A stretch of DNA of 64,000 nucleotides from Bryobacter sp. CoA8 C33. Its GTDB lineage: Bacteria > Acidobacteriota > Terriglobia > Bryobacterales > Bryobacteraceae. Both the position numbers and the translations under genes were made by a program. The stretch spans positions 124,001 through 188,000 of the forward strand of contig JAINDK010000050.1 of the NCBI GenBank assembly GCA_019931185.1, read 5' to 3'. Below the pieces are notes generated by a model. It did no database searches, was not told where the DNA came from, and was given only the letters and a program-made list of their open reading frames with translations. Below, one piece after another: positions 24,450 through 32,592 of the stretch; position 1 is the first letter of the stretch; every line of letters begins with the position of its first letter.

Positions 24450-25565
24450 TTAAGAATGCTCCTCAATTAGTTCTAGCAGGACACCGCCCGTGGTGGCGGG
24501 GTGGACGAAGACGTACTTGTGACCGCCGGCGCCGACGCGCGGTTCGGACAAAACTCGGCCCCCAGCGGCGGTGATGCGCCCGATGGCAGGTTGGAGAGCG
24601 GGCACGCGCAGGGCAATGTGGTGCAGACCGGGGCCGCGTTCGCGGAGAAACTTCGCAACCGGGCCATCGGGACCGGTAGGTTCGAGAAGTTCCAGGCGGG
24701 AGGAACCGGCGGGCAGCATGGCGACATGAACACGCTCGGAGGCGACGGTTTCACGAGTGGGTTCAGCCATGCCGAGGGCGCCCTGATAGAAGCGGAGGGC
24801 TTCGTCGATATTGGCAACGGCGATACCGAGGTGGTCGATCGGGAATGAGGGGGGCAAAGCAGTGGGATGGCGGCGGGGAAGAGCGGCCAGGCAAGCCCAG
24901 ACGGCGGGGATGCCATCGCCGGTGGAGGCGACGGCTTTCAGAATGGGCCGTTCACCATGGATTTCCATTTCGATCTCCCGGTAAAGCTTGTCCGCGCCAG
25001 GATGGTCGGCTTTGTTGATGACGAACAGGTCGGCGATTTCCATGATGCCGGCCTTGATGGCCTGGATTTCGTCACCTTGGCCAGGAACGAGAAGGACAGC
25101 GACAATGTGAGCGAGGCGGGCAACTTCGATTTCATCCTGGCCCACGCCGACGGTCTCAATAAGGATGACATCGAAGCCGGCGGTATCGAGTACTTGAACG
25201 AGGCCGGAGGTGGAGGGGGCAAGGCCGCCGACGGCGCCGCGGGTCGCCATGGAACGGATAAAGACGCCAGGGTCTTCGTGATGGCGCTGCATGCGGATGC
25301 GGTCGCCGAGAAGCGCGCCACCGGTGCGCATGCTGGAGGGGTCGACGGCGATGACAGCGACGGTGAGACCCGAGGCGCGGATAGCGGCGATGAGTTCGGT
25401 GGTGAAGGTGCTCTTGCCGGCGCCCGGGGGACCGGTGATTCCGATCAGGAGGGCGTGACCGGGCGGGGCGAGACCAGATAAGGGAATACCTGCTTCGACC
25501 AGGGTGCAGGCGCGCGCGATAGCGCGGCGGTCACCAGAGCGGAGGCGGGCGGCGAGGTCGGTCAT
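24450..25565 (-). CDS. Fusion of MeaB/ArgK GTPase chaperone and methylmalonyl-CoA epimerase
   Basis: One 371-residue chain joins two proteins of propionyl-CoA metabolism. Residues 1-237 are MeaB, the G3E GTPase that loads and protects B12-dependent methylmalonyl-CoA mutase: P-loop GPPGAGKST (45-53), VDPSS (75-78), ETVGVGQDE (137-145) and NKAD (184-187). The C-terminal dimerisation arm of ordinary MeaB (about 330 residues) is missing. Residues 241-371 are the glyoxalase-fold epimerase that converts (S)- to (R)-methylmalonyl-CoA, with likely metal ligands His245 (DHLGIAV), His316 (GLHHIALR) and Glu366 (LLELIE). The frame is continuous through a short proline-rich linker. No mutase gene lies within the window. 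Confidence 0.93.
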   Translation of the reverse strand: MTDLAARLRSGDRRAIARACTLVEAGIPLSGLAPPGHALLIGITGPPGAGKSTFTTELIAAIRASGLTVAVIAVDPSSMRTGGALLGDRIRMQRHHEDPGVFIRSMATRGAVGGLAPSTSGLVQVLDTAGFDVILIETVGVGQDEIEVARLAHIVAVLLVPGQGDEIQAIKAGIMEIADLFVINKADHPGADKLYREIEMEIHGERPILKAVASTGDGIPAVWACLAALPRRHPTALPPSFPIDHLGIAVANIDEALRFYQGALGMAEPTRETVASERVHVAMLPAGSSRLELLEPTGPDGPVAKFLRERGPGLHHIALRVPALQPAIGRITAAGGRVLSEPRVGAGGHKYVFVHPATTGGVLLELIEEHS

Positions 25566-25619
25566 GGCGCTCTCGCCTATTGTCTCTCAGCCGATGCCTG
25601 ATAAAATTCAGAATTCGAC

Positions 25620-26738
25620 ATGAAAGTGGAATCGCCGGGCAGTATTTCCGAACTGGTAGAGGTAATGCGGGACTGCCAGAGCAACAAAAAACGGATTGAG
25701 ATCGCGGGGGCGCGCAGCAAGCAGCGCATGGGCGGAGCTGTGGCCGAGTCCGATATCCGGATCGAAACGCGAGGGATGGGCAAGGTGCTGGCCTATGATC
25801 CGCGGGATCTGACCATCTCCGTGGAGGCGGGTATAAAGTATGCGGACCTGCGGGCAATGCTCGCGGAGAAAAAGCAATTTCTGCCGATCGAGCCCGCTTT
25901 TGCCGGCGCGGCGACGGTGGGAGGGATTCTCGCGACCCACTCCTCGGGCCACCGGAGGCGCTTGTTCGGGACAGTGCGGGACTTGGTGATTGGCATGAAG
26001 GTGGTGACGCTGCGAGGGCGAGTCGTCGAAAGCGGGGGGATGGTAGTCAAGAACGTGGCGGGCTTGGACTTTGCCAAGTTGATGACGGGGTCGTTCGGGA
26101 CGCTGGCGGCGATCGCGACGGTGAACTTTAAGCTGATGCCGGCTCCGGCAGGGGCGAGAAGTTTTCTGTACCAGAATGCGTCCGTGGGGGAAGTATTCGG
26201 CAAACGAAATGAATTGCTCAAGGGAGTTTTGCAGCCTGCCTCGGTGGACTATTTGAATCCGGTGGCGGCCTCTCAGGCGGGCTTACCGGGGCGTCATTCG
26301 TTGTTAGTGGAGGCACTTGGCAGCGAGACGGTTCTGGCGCGTTACCAGCGCGAGTTGGCTGGATGGAGAGTGATCGAAAACACGATTTGGGATGAGGTAA
26401 GGGAGTTTACACCACAATGGTTGTCCGCTTATCCGTCAGGGCACGTCGTGCGAGTCTCGGTGCAACTGCAGGAAATGGAGGCGGCGATCGCAAAGCTGCC
26501 GCCGGACGCGGCAGTGGTGGGCCGGGCCGGCAATGGAGTGCTTCTGGCGCACACAACCGGGGCGGCGGCGCCGCCGGCGGGCTTCAAGGCAGTGATCGAG
26601 TTCTCCCCAGCACAAAGGCAAGAGGCCGAGTATCTGTGGCCGGCGCCGGGAGACGATTTTTTTCTGATGAAGAAGATCAAGGATTATTTTGACCCTGATG
26701 GGTTGTTGAATGCTGGGAGGCTTTATGGGCGCATCTGA
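25620..26738 (+). CDS. glcE: Glycolate oxidase FAD-binding subunit
   Basis: FAD-binding (PCMH-type) subunit of glycolate oxidase, which oxidises glycolate to glyoxylate at the membrane. The 372-residue protein shows EIAGARSKQRMGG, VEAGIKYADLRAML, PAFAGAATVGGILATHSSGHRRRLFGTVRD and VVKNVAGLDFAKLMTGSFGTLA, which is the GlcE version of the FAD site. The C-terminus (DPDGLLNAGRL) is typical. The ATG at 25620 is divergent from the MeaB fusion with 54 bp between. It overlaps glcF by 14 bp. The catalytic partner GlcD is not in the window. Confidence 0.93.
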   Translation: MKVESPGSISELVEVMRDCQSNKKRIEIAGARSKQRMGGAVAESDIRIETRGMGKVLAYDPRDLTISVEAGIKYADLRAMLAEKKQFLPIEPAFAGAATVGGILATHSSGHRRRLFGTVRDLVIGMKVVTLRGRVVESGGMVVKNVAGLDFAKLMTGSFGTLAAIATVNFKLMPAPAGARSFLYQNASVGEVFGKRNELLKGVLQPASVDYLNPVAASQAGLPGRHSLLVEALGSETVLARYQRELAGWRVIENTIWDEVREFTPQWLSAYPSGHVVRVSVQLQEMEAAIAKLPPDAAVVGRAGNGVLLAHTTGAAAPPAGFKAVIEFSPAQRQEAEYLWPAPGDDFFLMKKIKDYFDPDGLLNAGRLYGRI

Positions 26739-28062
26739 AACGACGGCATTGCATGTGCTTCCAAACCGGCACGCGGACGCACCACAACAGAGAGACCTGG
26801 ACAAATGCGTGCATTGTGGTTTGTGCCTGAATGCGTGTCCGACCTATCGCGAACTGGGAGTGGAGATGGACTCTCCGCGCGGGCGCATCTATCAGATGGT
26901 GCAAGTGGCAACGGGTAAAGCACTAATGGACGAAGGATATCTGGAGCATATGGCATTGTGCCTGGGTTGCCGGGCGTGCGAGACAGCGTGTCCGTCGGGA
27001 GTGGAGTACGGCAAGCTGATCGAGGCGACGCGGACCGAGATCCAAGCGAAAGTGCGGCGGCCCTTTCCTTGGGGCATGGTGGAGGACTTCGCGTATGGAA
27101 CTTTGTTGCAGTCGCCCTTGCTGCTGCGGCTGCTGGCAACAGGGCTGTGGGTCTATCAGAAGAGCGGCCTTGAGGCGCTGGTGCGGGCTTCGGGACTGCT
27201 GAAGCTGATGGGGCCACTCGGTAAAATCGAGCATCTGACTCCAGAGGCGCAGTTGCCGACCTTCTTCACGCAATATGGGAAGGTATTTTTTGCCGAGGGT
27301 GAAAGGAAGTACCGGGTGGCGTTGTTGGGGGGATGCATCGCCAATGTGTTCTTCGCGCGGCTGCACGAGGCGACTGTGAGAGTTTTGCAGAAGAATGGCT
27401 GTGAGGTTGTGGTGCCGGCAGCGCAGGGCTGCTGTGGGGCGCTGCATGCCCATGCGGGGCGGCGCGAGCAGGCTCGGGCATTAGCCCGGAATAACATCGA
27501 TGCTCTCCTGCAAACCAAGTTTGACGCAATTATCTCCAATACCGGCGGCTGTGGGGCGACGCTGAAGGAGTATCACGAATTGTTGGAGCATGATGCGGCG
27601 TATCATGACCGAGCCAAGGAGTTTGTGTCGAAGCTGAAGGATGTGAATGAGTTCCTGGATTCAATCGAATTAAACTCCAAGATGGGCCCGGTAAAGCGGA
27701 GAGTAACCTATCAGGACAGCTGCCATCTGTGCCATGGGCAGAAAGTGAAAGTAGCGCCGCGGAAGCTGCTGAAGGCGATTCCAGGGCTGGAGTTTGTCGA
27801 GATGCCGGCAAGTGACGTGTGCTGCGGTTCGGCGGGCGTTTACAACGTGGTTGAGAACGAGATGGCCGAGGAAATTCTGGTCTCGAAGATGAGAAACGTG
27901 AACTCGGTTGCACCGGAGCAGATCGCGAGTTCGAACCCGGGGTGCATGATTCAATTGGCGGCAGGTTCAAGGAAGCACGGCAGCGGAAAGCTGCGGGAAA
28001 ATCCGGAGCCGGTGAAGCACATAGTGGAACTCCTCGACGAGGCCTATCGAAACGCTCGATAA
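26725..28062 (+). CDS. glcF: Glycolate oxidase iron-sulfur subunit
   Basis: Carries electrons from GlcD/GlcE to the respiratory chain. The 445-residue protein has two 4Fe-4S motifs, CVHCGLCLNACP (Cys28-Cys38) and CLGCRACETACP (about 81-92), then two CCG domains (GCCGALHAHAG and VCCGSAGVYN) as in GlcF and heterodisulfide-reductase-like proteins. GGGAGG six bases upstream fixes the ATG at 26725; an earlier ATG at 26710 has no ribosome-binding site. It overlaps glcE, so the two are co-translated. Confidence 0.95.
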   Translation: MGASETTALHVLPNRHADAPQQRDLDKCVHCGLCLNACPTYRELGVEMDSPRGRIYQMVQVATGKALMDEGYLEHMALCLGCRACETACPSGVEYGKLIEATRTEIQAKVRRPFPWGMVEDFAYGTLLQSPLLLRLLATGLWVYQKSGLEALVRASGLLKLMGPLGKIEHLTPEAQLPTFFTQYGKVFFAEGERKYRVALLGGCIANVFFARLHEATVRVLQKNGCEVVVPAAQGCCGALHAHAGRREQARALARNNIDALLQTKFDAIISNTGGCGATLKEYHELLEHDAAYHDRAKEFVSKLKDVNEFLDSIELNSKMGPVKRRVTYQDSCHLCHGQKVKVAPRKLLKAIPGLEFVEMPASDVCCGSAGVYNVVENEMAEEILVSKMRNVNSVAPEQIASSNPGCMIQLAAGSRKHGSGKLRENPEPVKHIVELLDEAYRNAR

Positions 28063-28087
28063 GCGATGGGAATCGCACTGACCAAGC

Positions 28088-29272
28088 TTATGAGCCTGGA
28101 TCGGCCTGTTGCAATACGGGTACAGCAGCGGCCTGGCGTGAGTGCTTGGGAGATTTGCTGAGGCTGCGGTTCCACCACATCAGCAATCCAGTGACAAAGA
28201 GTATCGCCGGCGTGATGCCGGTGAAGACCCAGGCCAGGCGGCTCGGGTGGCCCCAGAAAGTACCAAAATGAAGGCCATAGATGTCGCGCTGTAGCCGGGC
28301 GCCGAGGGGAAGTTGCTGGTGCAGTGTGACACGGACCACCTCGGCGGTAGCGGGATGGATGTAGACGACGTTGTCGCCCTGCGTACGCCAATCGCCAGGC
28401 AGGATGTGATGCAGAGAATGGACTTCATTCGGTTTGGCGGCGGGGCGGAAAAGAGTGGGGGTGCCGCCAGGGATGGCCTTGATCGCATTTTCCAGAACGA
28501 GGTCGAGGCTGGCTTGGTGCGAAGCAGCGACGGGATTGACCCGCGGTGTAGGAATTTTCACAGGACTGGCCGTGAAAAAAGCCAGTAGGTCTTCATAGGT
28601 TTGAGGAAAGGACCAGTAGGCGCCTGTCAGGGCAAGCAGGACGAGAGCGAACGAGGAGACAAAGCCGGTGAGCTTATGCAAGTCGTAGTTCTGGCGTTTC
28701 CAGCGGGCGCGGCTTTCGTAGCGGAATCCCTGGCGCCACCAGCGGCGTCCCGGCCACCAGATGACAAGTCCGCTAACGCTGACCAAGGCGAGGCCGAATC
28801 CGCCCCAACCATTCAAGTATTCACCAAGATCGCCAAGGAGGAGATTGACGTGAAGGTCGTAGGCCCACTGGAGGAACTTGTCCTGGTAGCGGTCCTCGCC
28901 GAGAATGCGGTTGCGATAAGGATCGACGTAGACCTGAATGCGGCCTTCTGATTTCGACTGCATGCGGAAGCTGAAGGTGTCGCCGGCTTGCCAGTAGAGA
29001 TAAACATTCGAAAGAGTGGCATGGGGATAAGCAGCCTTGACTTTCGCCACTATTTCAGAGAAGCTTTGCCGCTGGGCCAAAGGCTCGACGCGGGTCAGGT
29101 GAGGGATTTGGGAGCGTTCGATCTCTTTCTTGTAAACAATGATGCTGCCTGTGAGAGCAACGACAACGAAGTAAAGACCGAGCAAGACACCCAGCCAAAG
29201 ATGAATCTGAAAGAGGGCTTTACGCCACAATACCTTGCGCGGAGCGGACCAGAAACTCATGCCTGATTCCAT
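28088..29272 (-). CDS. PepSY-associated transmembrane protein
   Basis: A 394-residue inner-membrane protein with four hydrophobic segments: ALFQIHLWLGVLLGLYFVVVALTG near the N-terminus, GGFGLALVSVSGLVIWW, GFVSSFALVLLALTGAYW and WVFTGITPAILFVTGLLMWW. The first and third are followed by the PepSY-TM pattern, with conserved histidines at the helix ends (QIHLW, LHKLTG, GLHFGTFWGH). The family is common in iron-uptake loci and may act as a ferric reductase or permease-like unit, but the activity is not settled. The start is taken at ATG 29272; TTG 29278 and ATG 29260 are alternatives. It lies 21 bp behind lptD and may share its transcript. Confidence 0.85.
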   Translation of the reverse strand: MESGMSFWSAPRKVLWRKALFQIHLWLGVLLGLYFVVVALTGSIIVYKKEIERSQIPHLTRVEPLAQRQSFSEIVAKVKAAYPHATLSNVYLYWQAGDTFSFRMQSKSEGRIQVYVDPYRNRILGEDRYQDKFLQWAYDLHVNLLLGDLGEYLNGWGGFGLALVSVSGLVIWWPGRRWWRQGFRYESRARWKRQNYDLHKLTGFVSSFALVLLALTGAYWSFPQTYEDLLAFFTASPVKIPTPRVNPVAASHQASLDLVLENAIKAIPGGTPTLFRPAAKPNEVHSLHHILPGDWRTQGDNVVYIHPATAEVVRVTLHQQLPLGARLQRDIYGLHFGTFWGHPSRLAWVFTGITPAILFVTGLLMWWNRSLSKSPKHSRQAAAVPVLQQADPGS

Positions 29273-29293
29273 TTTCAAACAAAATGGTGAAGT

Positions 29294-31651
29294 TTAGAAG
29301 AACCGCTCTTGACGGCGAAGAGTGCCGAAGGAGCCGAGATTGGCGATGGCGAAGGCAACGCGGAACTGGTTTTCATTGCGTGTGCCGAAACTGAAGCGGC
29401 GGTACTGGAGTGAAAAGCCGCAACAATCGGTGTTGTAAGTGACCTGGGTGTTGGAGAACTGAAGCTGGCGGACGCGGTAGTCATAGACGGCATTGAAGGC
29501 AGCATTCCAGCCCTTGCGGCTGTCGGCGCCCCAACCGAGAACACCACGCAACTGGTTGTTGTTGGGAGAGAGGGAATTAACGGAGTCGATTTGTGTGTGT
29601 CCGACGGATAAGAACCACTGATCGACGCGGCCGTCGACCATGAAGGAAGAGTTGGTGATGGTAGAGCGGCGGGGGTCGTAATCCATGCGCCATTCGACGC
29701 CGATAGTGGGTATGGGGGTCATGCGAACGGCGGAAGCGACGGGAGAGTAGCGGCGCGCGCCGTCGAGGAAAGCAAATGGCGAGAAATCGACAGTGGACTG
29801 ATTGACGTTGCGGCGGCCTTCGAGGAGGGATCCGCCGAAGGTGGGATCAAAATAACGTTTTTGCCAGACCTGCCAGGAGAGCCATTCCTGGGTGAGGAGA
29901 CCGCGTTTGACGTAGAGGCGATTGGTAAGGCTGATTTCGAGTTCGTTGGTGTTGGCGAGAAGCTCGGTTTCATCGAAGCGGATGATGCGGGAGAAGTCAC
30001 TGACGCCGGAGACGAAACGGTAGTTGACGCGAGGCTCGATGACGTGCTTGACTTTGCCGCCGCCCATGATTCGAGGAGACTTTTCAAAGATGCGGGCCAG
30101 CGAGGGCATCGTGAAATCGACGAAGAGGTCGCGGGCAGAGCGGCGGATGTTGCCTCCGCTGACACGGCCGCCATCCTTGGTGGAACCCCAATAGGATTCG
30201 CGGATGCCGAAGCTGGGAACGAGACTGAAGCCCGCATGGCGGAAGGCGGTGGAGATGCGGGGAGCGACGTCGATGCGCTCAACATGCTGGCGAGTTTGAA
30301 AGAGGGGCTGACTGCGGCGGACCAATCCGGCGGTCGATTCCAGAGATACCCAGACCGGGATTTTTTTCCAGATTTGCGTGTCGCGGCGAGTGTATTCGAG
30401 TTGAGGAAGGCGGCGGATGGTAATCGAGTCGCCGTCGAGGGTGGACTGGAAGTTTTGACTGCGGGCGAAGACGACCTGCACGTTATTGCCATCCCATTGC
30501 TTTTCGACGAAACCGACGGAGTTGACCTCGGAGAAAATGGCCTCCGTGAAACTTTGGGTGAAAGCCTGACGGAAGGTGAAATTGGAGAGATAGTTTAAAA
30601 CTCCTTGCGCACGCCAGCCGCGCCCGATCTCGGACTTGCCATTAACGTTGATGCTGAAGCCGCCTTGTTTGAGCCGGCTGCCGTCGTTCAGGCGAAGGCC
30701 CCGGTCGGCGACACCAAAGATGGTCATATCGAAATCAGAGCCATTGCGGGGCTTACCGCGAAACTCGACGTTGTGAACGAAGCCACGGGCAGTGAAGTAT
30801 TGGGGCCGGTAGGTGAGATCGTAGCTGCGATTAATCGCCCAGTAGTAGCCGATGCCCAGCATTTGGCCGAAGCGGGAAGAATTGCCGACGTTGGGCGTGA
30901 GAAAACCGGAGCGGCGGGGCTGTTTTTCAAGGGATTTGTAGAAGTATGGGAAGTAAAAAAGCGGTACGCCCTTGAGGCGGAACAGGGCGCGCTGGGTAAT
31001 GGCGCGTTTGTTGGGCAGGATGTCGAACTTGGGACTGCGCAGAGTCCACCAGGGACGGGGGTAGGTACAGGAGGTAACGATGCCCTGGTAGAGAATGTAG
31101 CGGTCGCGCAGACGCTCGGCGATCTTACCGCGAAACTGAAAGGGATTCTTCGAGGTGAGAATGCCCGGGCGGGCGTCAATTCGAGCTTCGAAGGAGCCCC
31201 GAATCTCATAGAATTTGCCGGTGGCATCTTTCGTGTTGTAGTCCGCACGGGCACAAAAGATTTCCTCACCCTCCTCATAATTCCGGTAATGGACACTGCC
31301 ACGGGCGTGCGCCTCGCCAGTTTCTGTGTTGTAGTCGATCTCATCTGCTTCAAGAATGGATTCGGTCAGTTCAATCGAGGCTGCAACGCGCAGACGGACC
31401 CAGTCTCCTTCAACGGTTTGGGAGCCTAGGGCCTTGACCAGAACCTGATTGCGGGCGGGAGCATCCGGGCGAAGAAATGGGATCTTGATGTTGGGGTTAG
31501 AGGCCGTCGGAGAGGGGAGGGTAAGTTGAGCCGAAAGAGAGCTACAAACAAATAGCGAAACCCAATGAAATGAAGAAATTACGTGACAAACTCGGAGAAA
31601 CGTGTTAATCAGAATAATGTAGATTTCGAAAAGTTTCAAAGGAGATGCCAA
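29294..31651 (-). CDS. lptD: LPS-assembly outer-membrane protein
   Basis: Inserts lipopolysaccharide into the outer leaflet of the outer membrane. The protein has 785 residues. After a hydrophobic N-terminus comes the beta-jellyroll (OstA-like) domain (VEGDWVRLRVAASIELTESILEADEIDYNTETGEAHARG is spread over this part), then the barrel beginning with TSCTYPRPWWTLRSPKFDI and GVPLFYFPYFYKSL, which is the clearest LptD signature. Cysteines CTYPRP and the late CC pair (TDCCGFSLQYR) could form the inter-domain disulfide known from LptD. The TTG at 31651 is the best available start; a second TTG at 31639 is possible. Both lie in or beside a dyad (31648-31676). Confidence 0.9.
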   Translation of the reverse strand: MASPLKLFEIYIILINTFLRVCHVISSFHWVSLFVCSSLSAQLTLPSPTASNPNIKIPFLRPDAPARNQVLVKALGSQTVEGDWVRLRVAASIELTESILEADEIDYNTETGEAHARGSVHYRNYEEGEEIFCARADYNTKDATGKFYEIRGSFEARIDARPGILTSKNPFQFRGKIAERLRDRYILYQGIVTSCTYPRPWWTLRSPKFDILPNKRAITQRALFRLKGVPLFYFPYFYKSLEKQPRRSGFLTPNVGNSSRFGQMLGIGYYWAINRSYDLTYRPQYFTARGFVHNVEFRGKPRNGSDFDMTIFGVADRGLRLNDGSRLKQGGFSINVNGKSEIGRGWRAQGVLNYLSNFTFRQAFTQSFTEAIFSEVNSVGFVEKQWDGNNVQVVFARSQNFQSTLDGDSITIRRLPQLEYTRRDTQIWKKIPVWVSLESTAGLVRRSQPLFQTRQHVERIDVAPRISTAFRHAGFSLVPSFGIRESYWGSTKDGGRVSGGNIRRSARDLFVDFTMPSLARIFEKSPRIMGGGKVKHVIEPRVNYRFVSGVSDFSRIIRFDETELLANTNELEISLTNRLYVKRGLLTQEWLSWQVWQKRYFDPTFGGSLLEGRRNVNQSTVDFSPFAFLDGARRYSPVASAVRMTPIPTIGVEWRMDYDPRRSTITNSSFMVDGRVDQWFLSVGHTQIDSVNSLSPNNNQLRGVLGWGADSRKGWNAAFNAVYDYRVRQLQFSNTQVTYNTDCCGFSLQYRRFSFGTRNENQFRVAFAIANLGSFGTLRRQERFF

Positions 31652-31676
31652 CGCTCAGGGTAGCAAGGAGCGTTGG
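31648..31676. promoter_or_regulatory. Inverted repeat between lptD and the RDD-protein gene
   Basis: CCAACGCTC (31648-31656) and GAGCGTTGG (31668-31676) are perfect 9-base arms separated by 11 bases. The repeat touches the lptD start and lies 64 bp upstream of the divergent gene. It could be an operator or an RNA hairpin in the lptD leader. Confidence 0.45.
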
Positions 31677-31739
31677 CGTGGAACAAGCGGGCTCCGGCAC
31701 GGCCCTGATTCGAAGCGAAAGAAGGTTGAGGGCGTCAGC

Positions 31740-32573
31740 ATGGTTTGCGCCGATTGCGGAACACAAAACACAGCGGAAGACAGTCGCTGTACCCTGTGCG
31801 GGCGGCGGTTGACGGGACCGGTGTTGGTAGCGGAGGGTTACGGGAATACGGCGCCACGGCTCGACGTCCTTGAGCAGCAACTGGTGCGTGAGGACACTCG
31901 ATCACGCCAGCCGACGCAGGCCAAGCTTTTTCCAATGCAGGAACCGAAGCGAGTGATTCCGTTCTCCTCAATATCACCGGAGGCGGCAAGAATCGCACGT
32001 TCGACGCAGGAGCGCAATGCAAATACACGCGTCCGGCAGCAGTATTCAGACCGGATCGGGTTAAATCCGGACGATGACCCAGAAATCCAGAAAGAACTCG
32101 AATTTCCCGAGGATAAGCTGGCGCCACGCGTGGTGGAGCGTGTGATCTACTCGAACGCGCCGGTGGCGATGCCGGGACACCGGGCAATGGCTGTAGCCTA
32201 CGATTTGGCAATGGTGCTGATCGGGGTAGGACTGTTATTGGGCATTTACTATTTTGGCGGCGTGCGTTTGGGGCTGGACAAGCTGGACTTGAGCACGTAC
32301 GGAGTAGTCACACTCTCGGTGGCATTCTTTTACAAGATCTTGTGGGCTCTGAGTGGCGGTGACACGCCGGGCATGGGAGCCCTAAAGCTGAGATTGGTGA
32401 ATTTTGACGGACAACGGCCGAGCCGCGAGGAGCGTGTTCTGAGGGTGCTGGTAAGCATTGTCAGCTTTGCCTCGCTGGGATTGGGGTTGGCTTGGTGCCT
32501 GTTCGACGAGGAAAAGTTGACTTGGCACGACCACATTACGAAGACCTTCTCGACACCCAAAATCGAAGATTAA
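31740..32573 (+). CDS. Zinc-ribbon RDD-family membrane protein
   Basis: A 277-residue inner-membrane protein. The N-terminus is a zinc ribbon (Cys3-Cys6 and Cys17-Cys20, CADCGT and CTLCGR). A polar linker of about 130 residues follows. The C-terminal RDD domain has MAVAYDLAMVLIGVGLLLGIYYF with the typical arginine/aspartate pair near its start (HRAMAVAYD), a second helix, GDTPGMGALKLRLVNFDG, and a final segment ending in TWHDHITKT. RDD proteins are often thought to be transporters or ion exchangers. GAGGG is near the ATG at 31740. It is divergent from lptD and 19 bp upstream of the peptidase gene. Confidence 0.85.
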   Translation: MVCADCGTQNTAEDSRCTLCGRRLTGPVLVAEGYGNTAPRLDVLEQQLVREDTRSRQPTQAKLFPMQEPKRVIPFSSISPEAARIARSTQERNANTRVRQQYSDRIGLNPDDDPEIQKELEFPEDKLAPRVVERVIYSNAPVAMPGHRAMAVAYDLAMVLIGVGLLLGIYYFGGVRLGLDKLDLSTYGVVTLSVAFFYKILWALSGGDTPGMGALKLRLVNFDGQRPSREERVLRVLVSIVSFASLGLGLAWCLFDEEKLTWHDHITKTFSTPKIED

Positions 32574-32592
32574 CTTCGGCTAGAGTAGGGCT

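Noticed and set aside
28063-28076. Small hairpin after glcF (GCGAT/ATCGC)
   Set aside because: Five-base stem without a T run; too weak to call a terminator.
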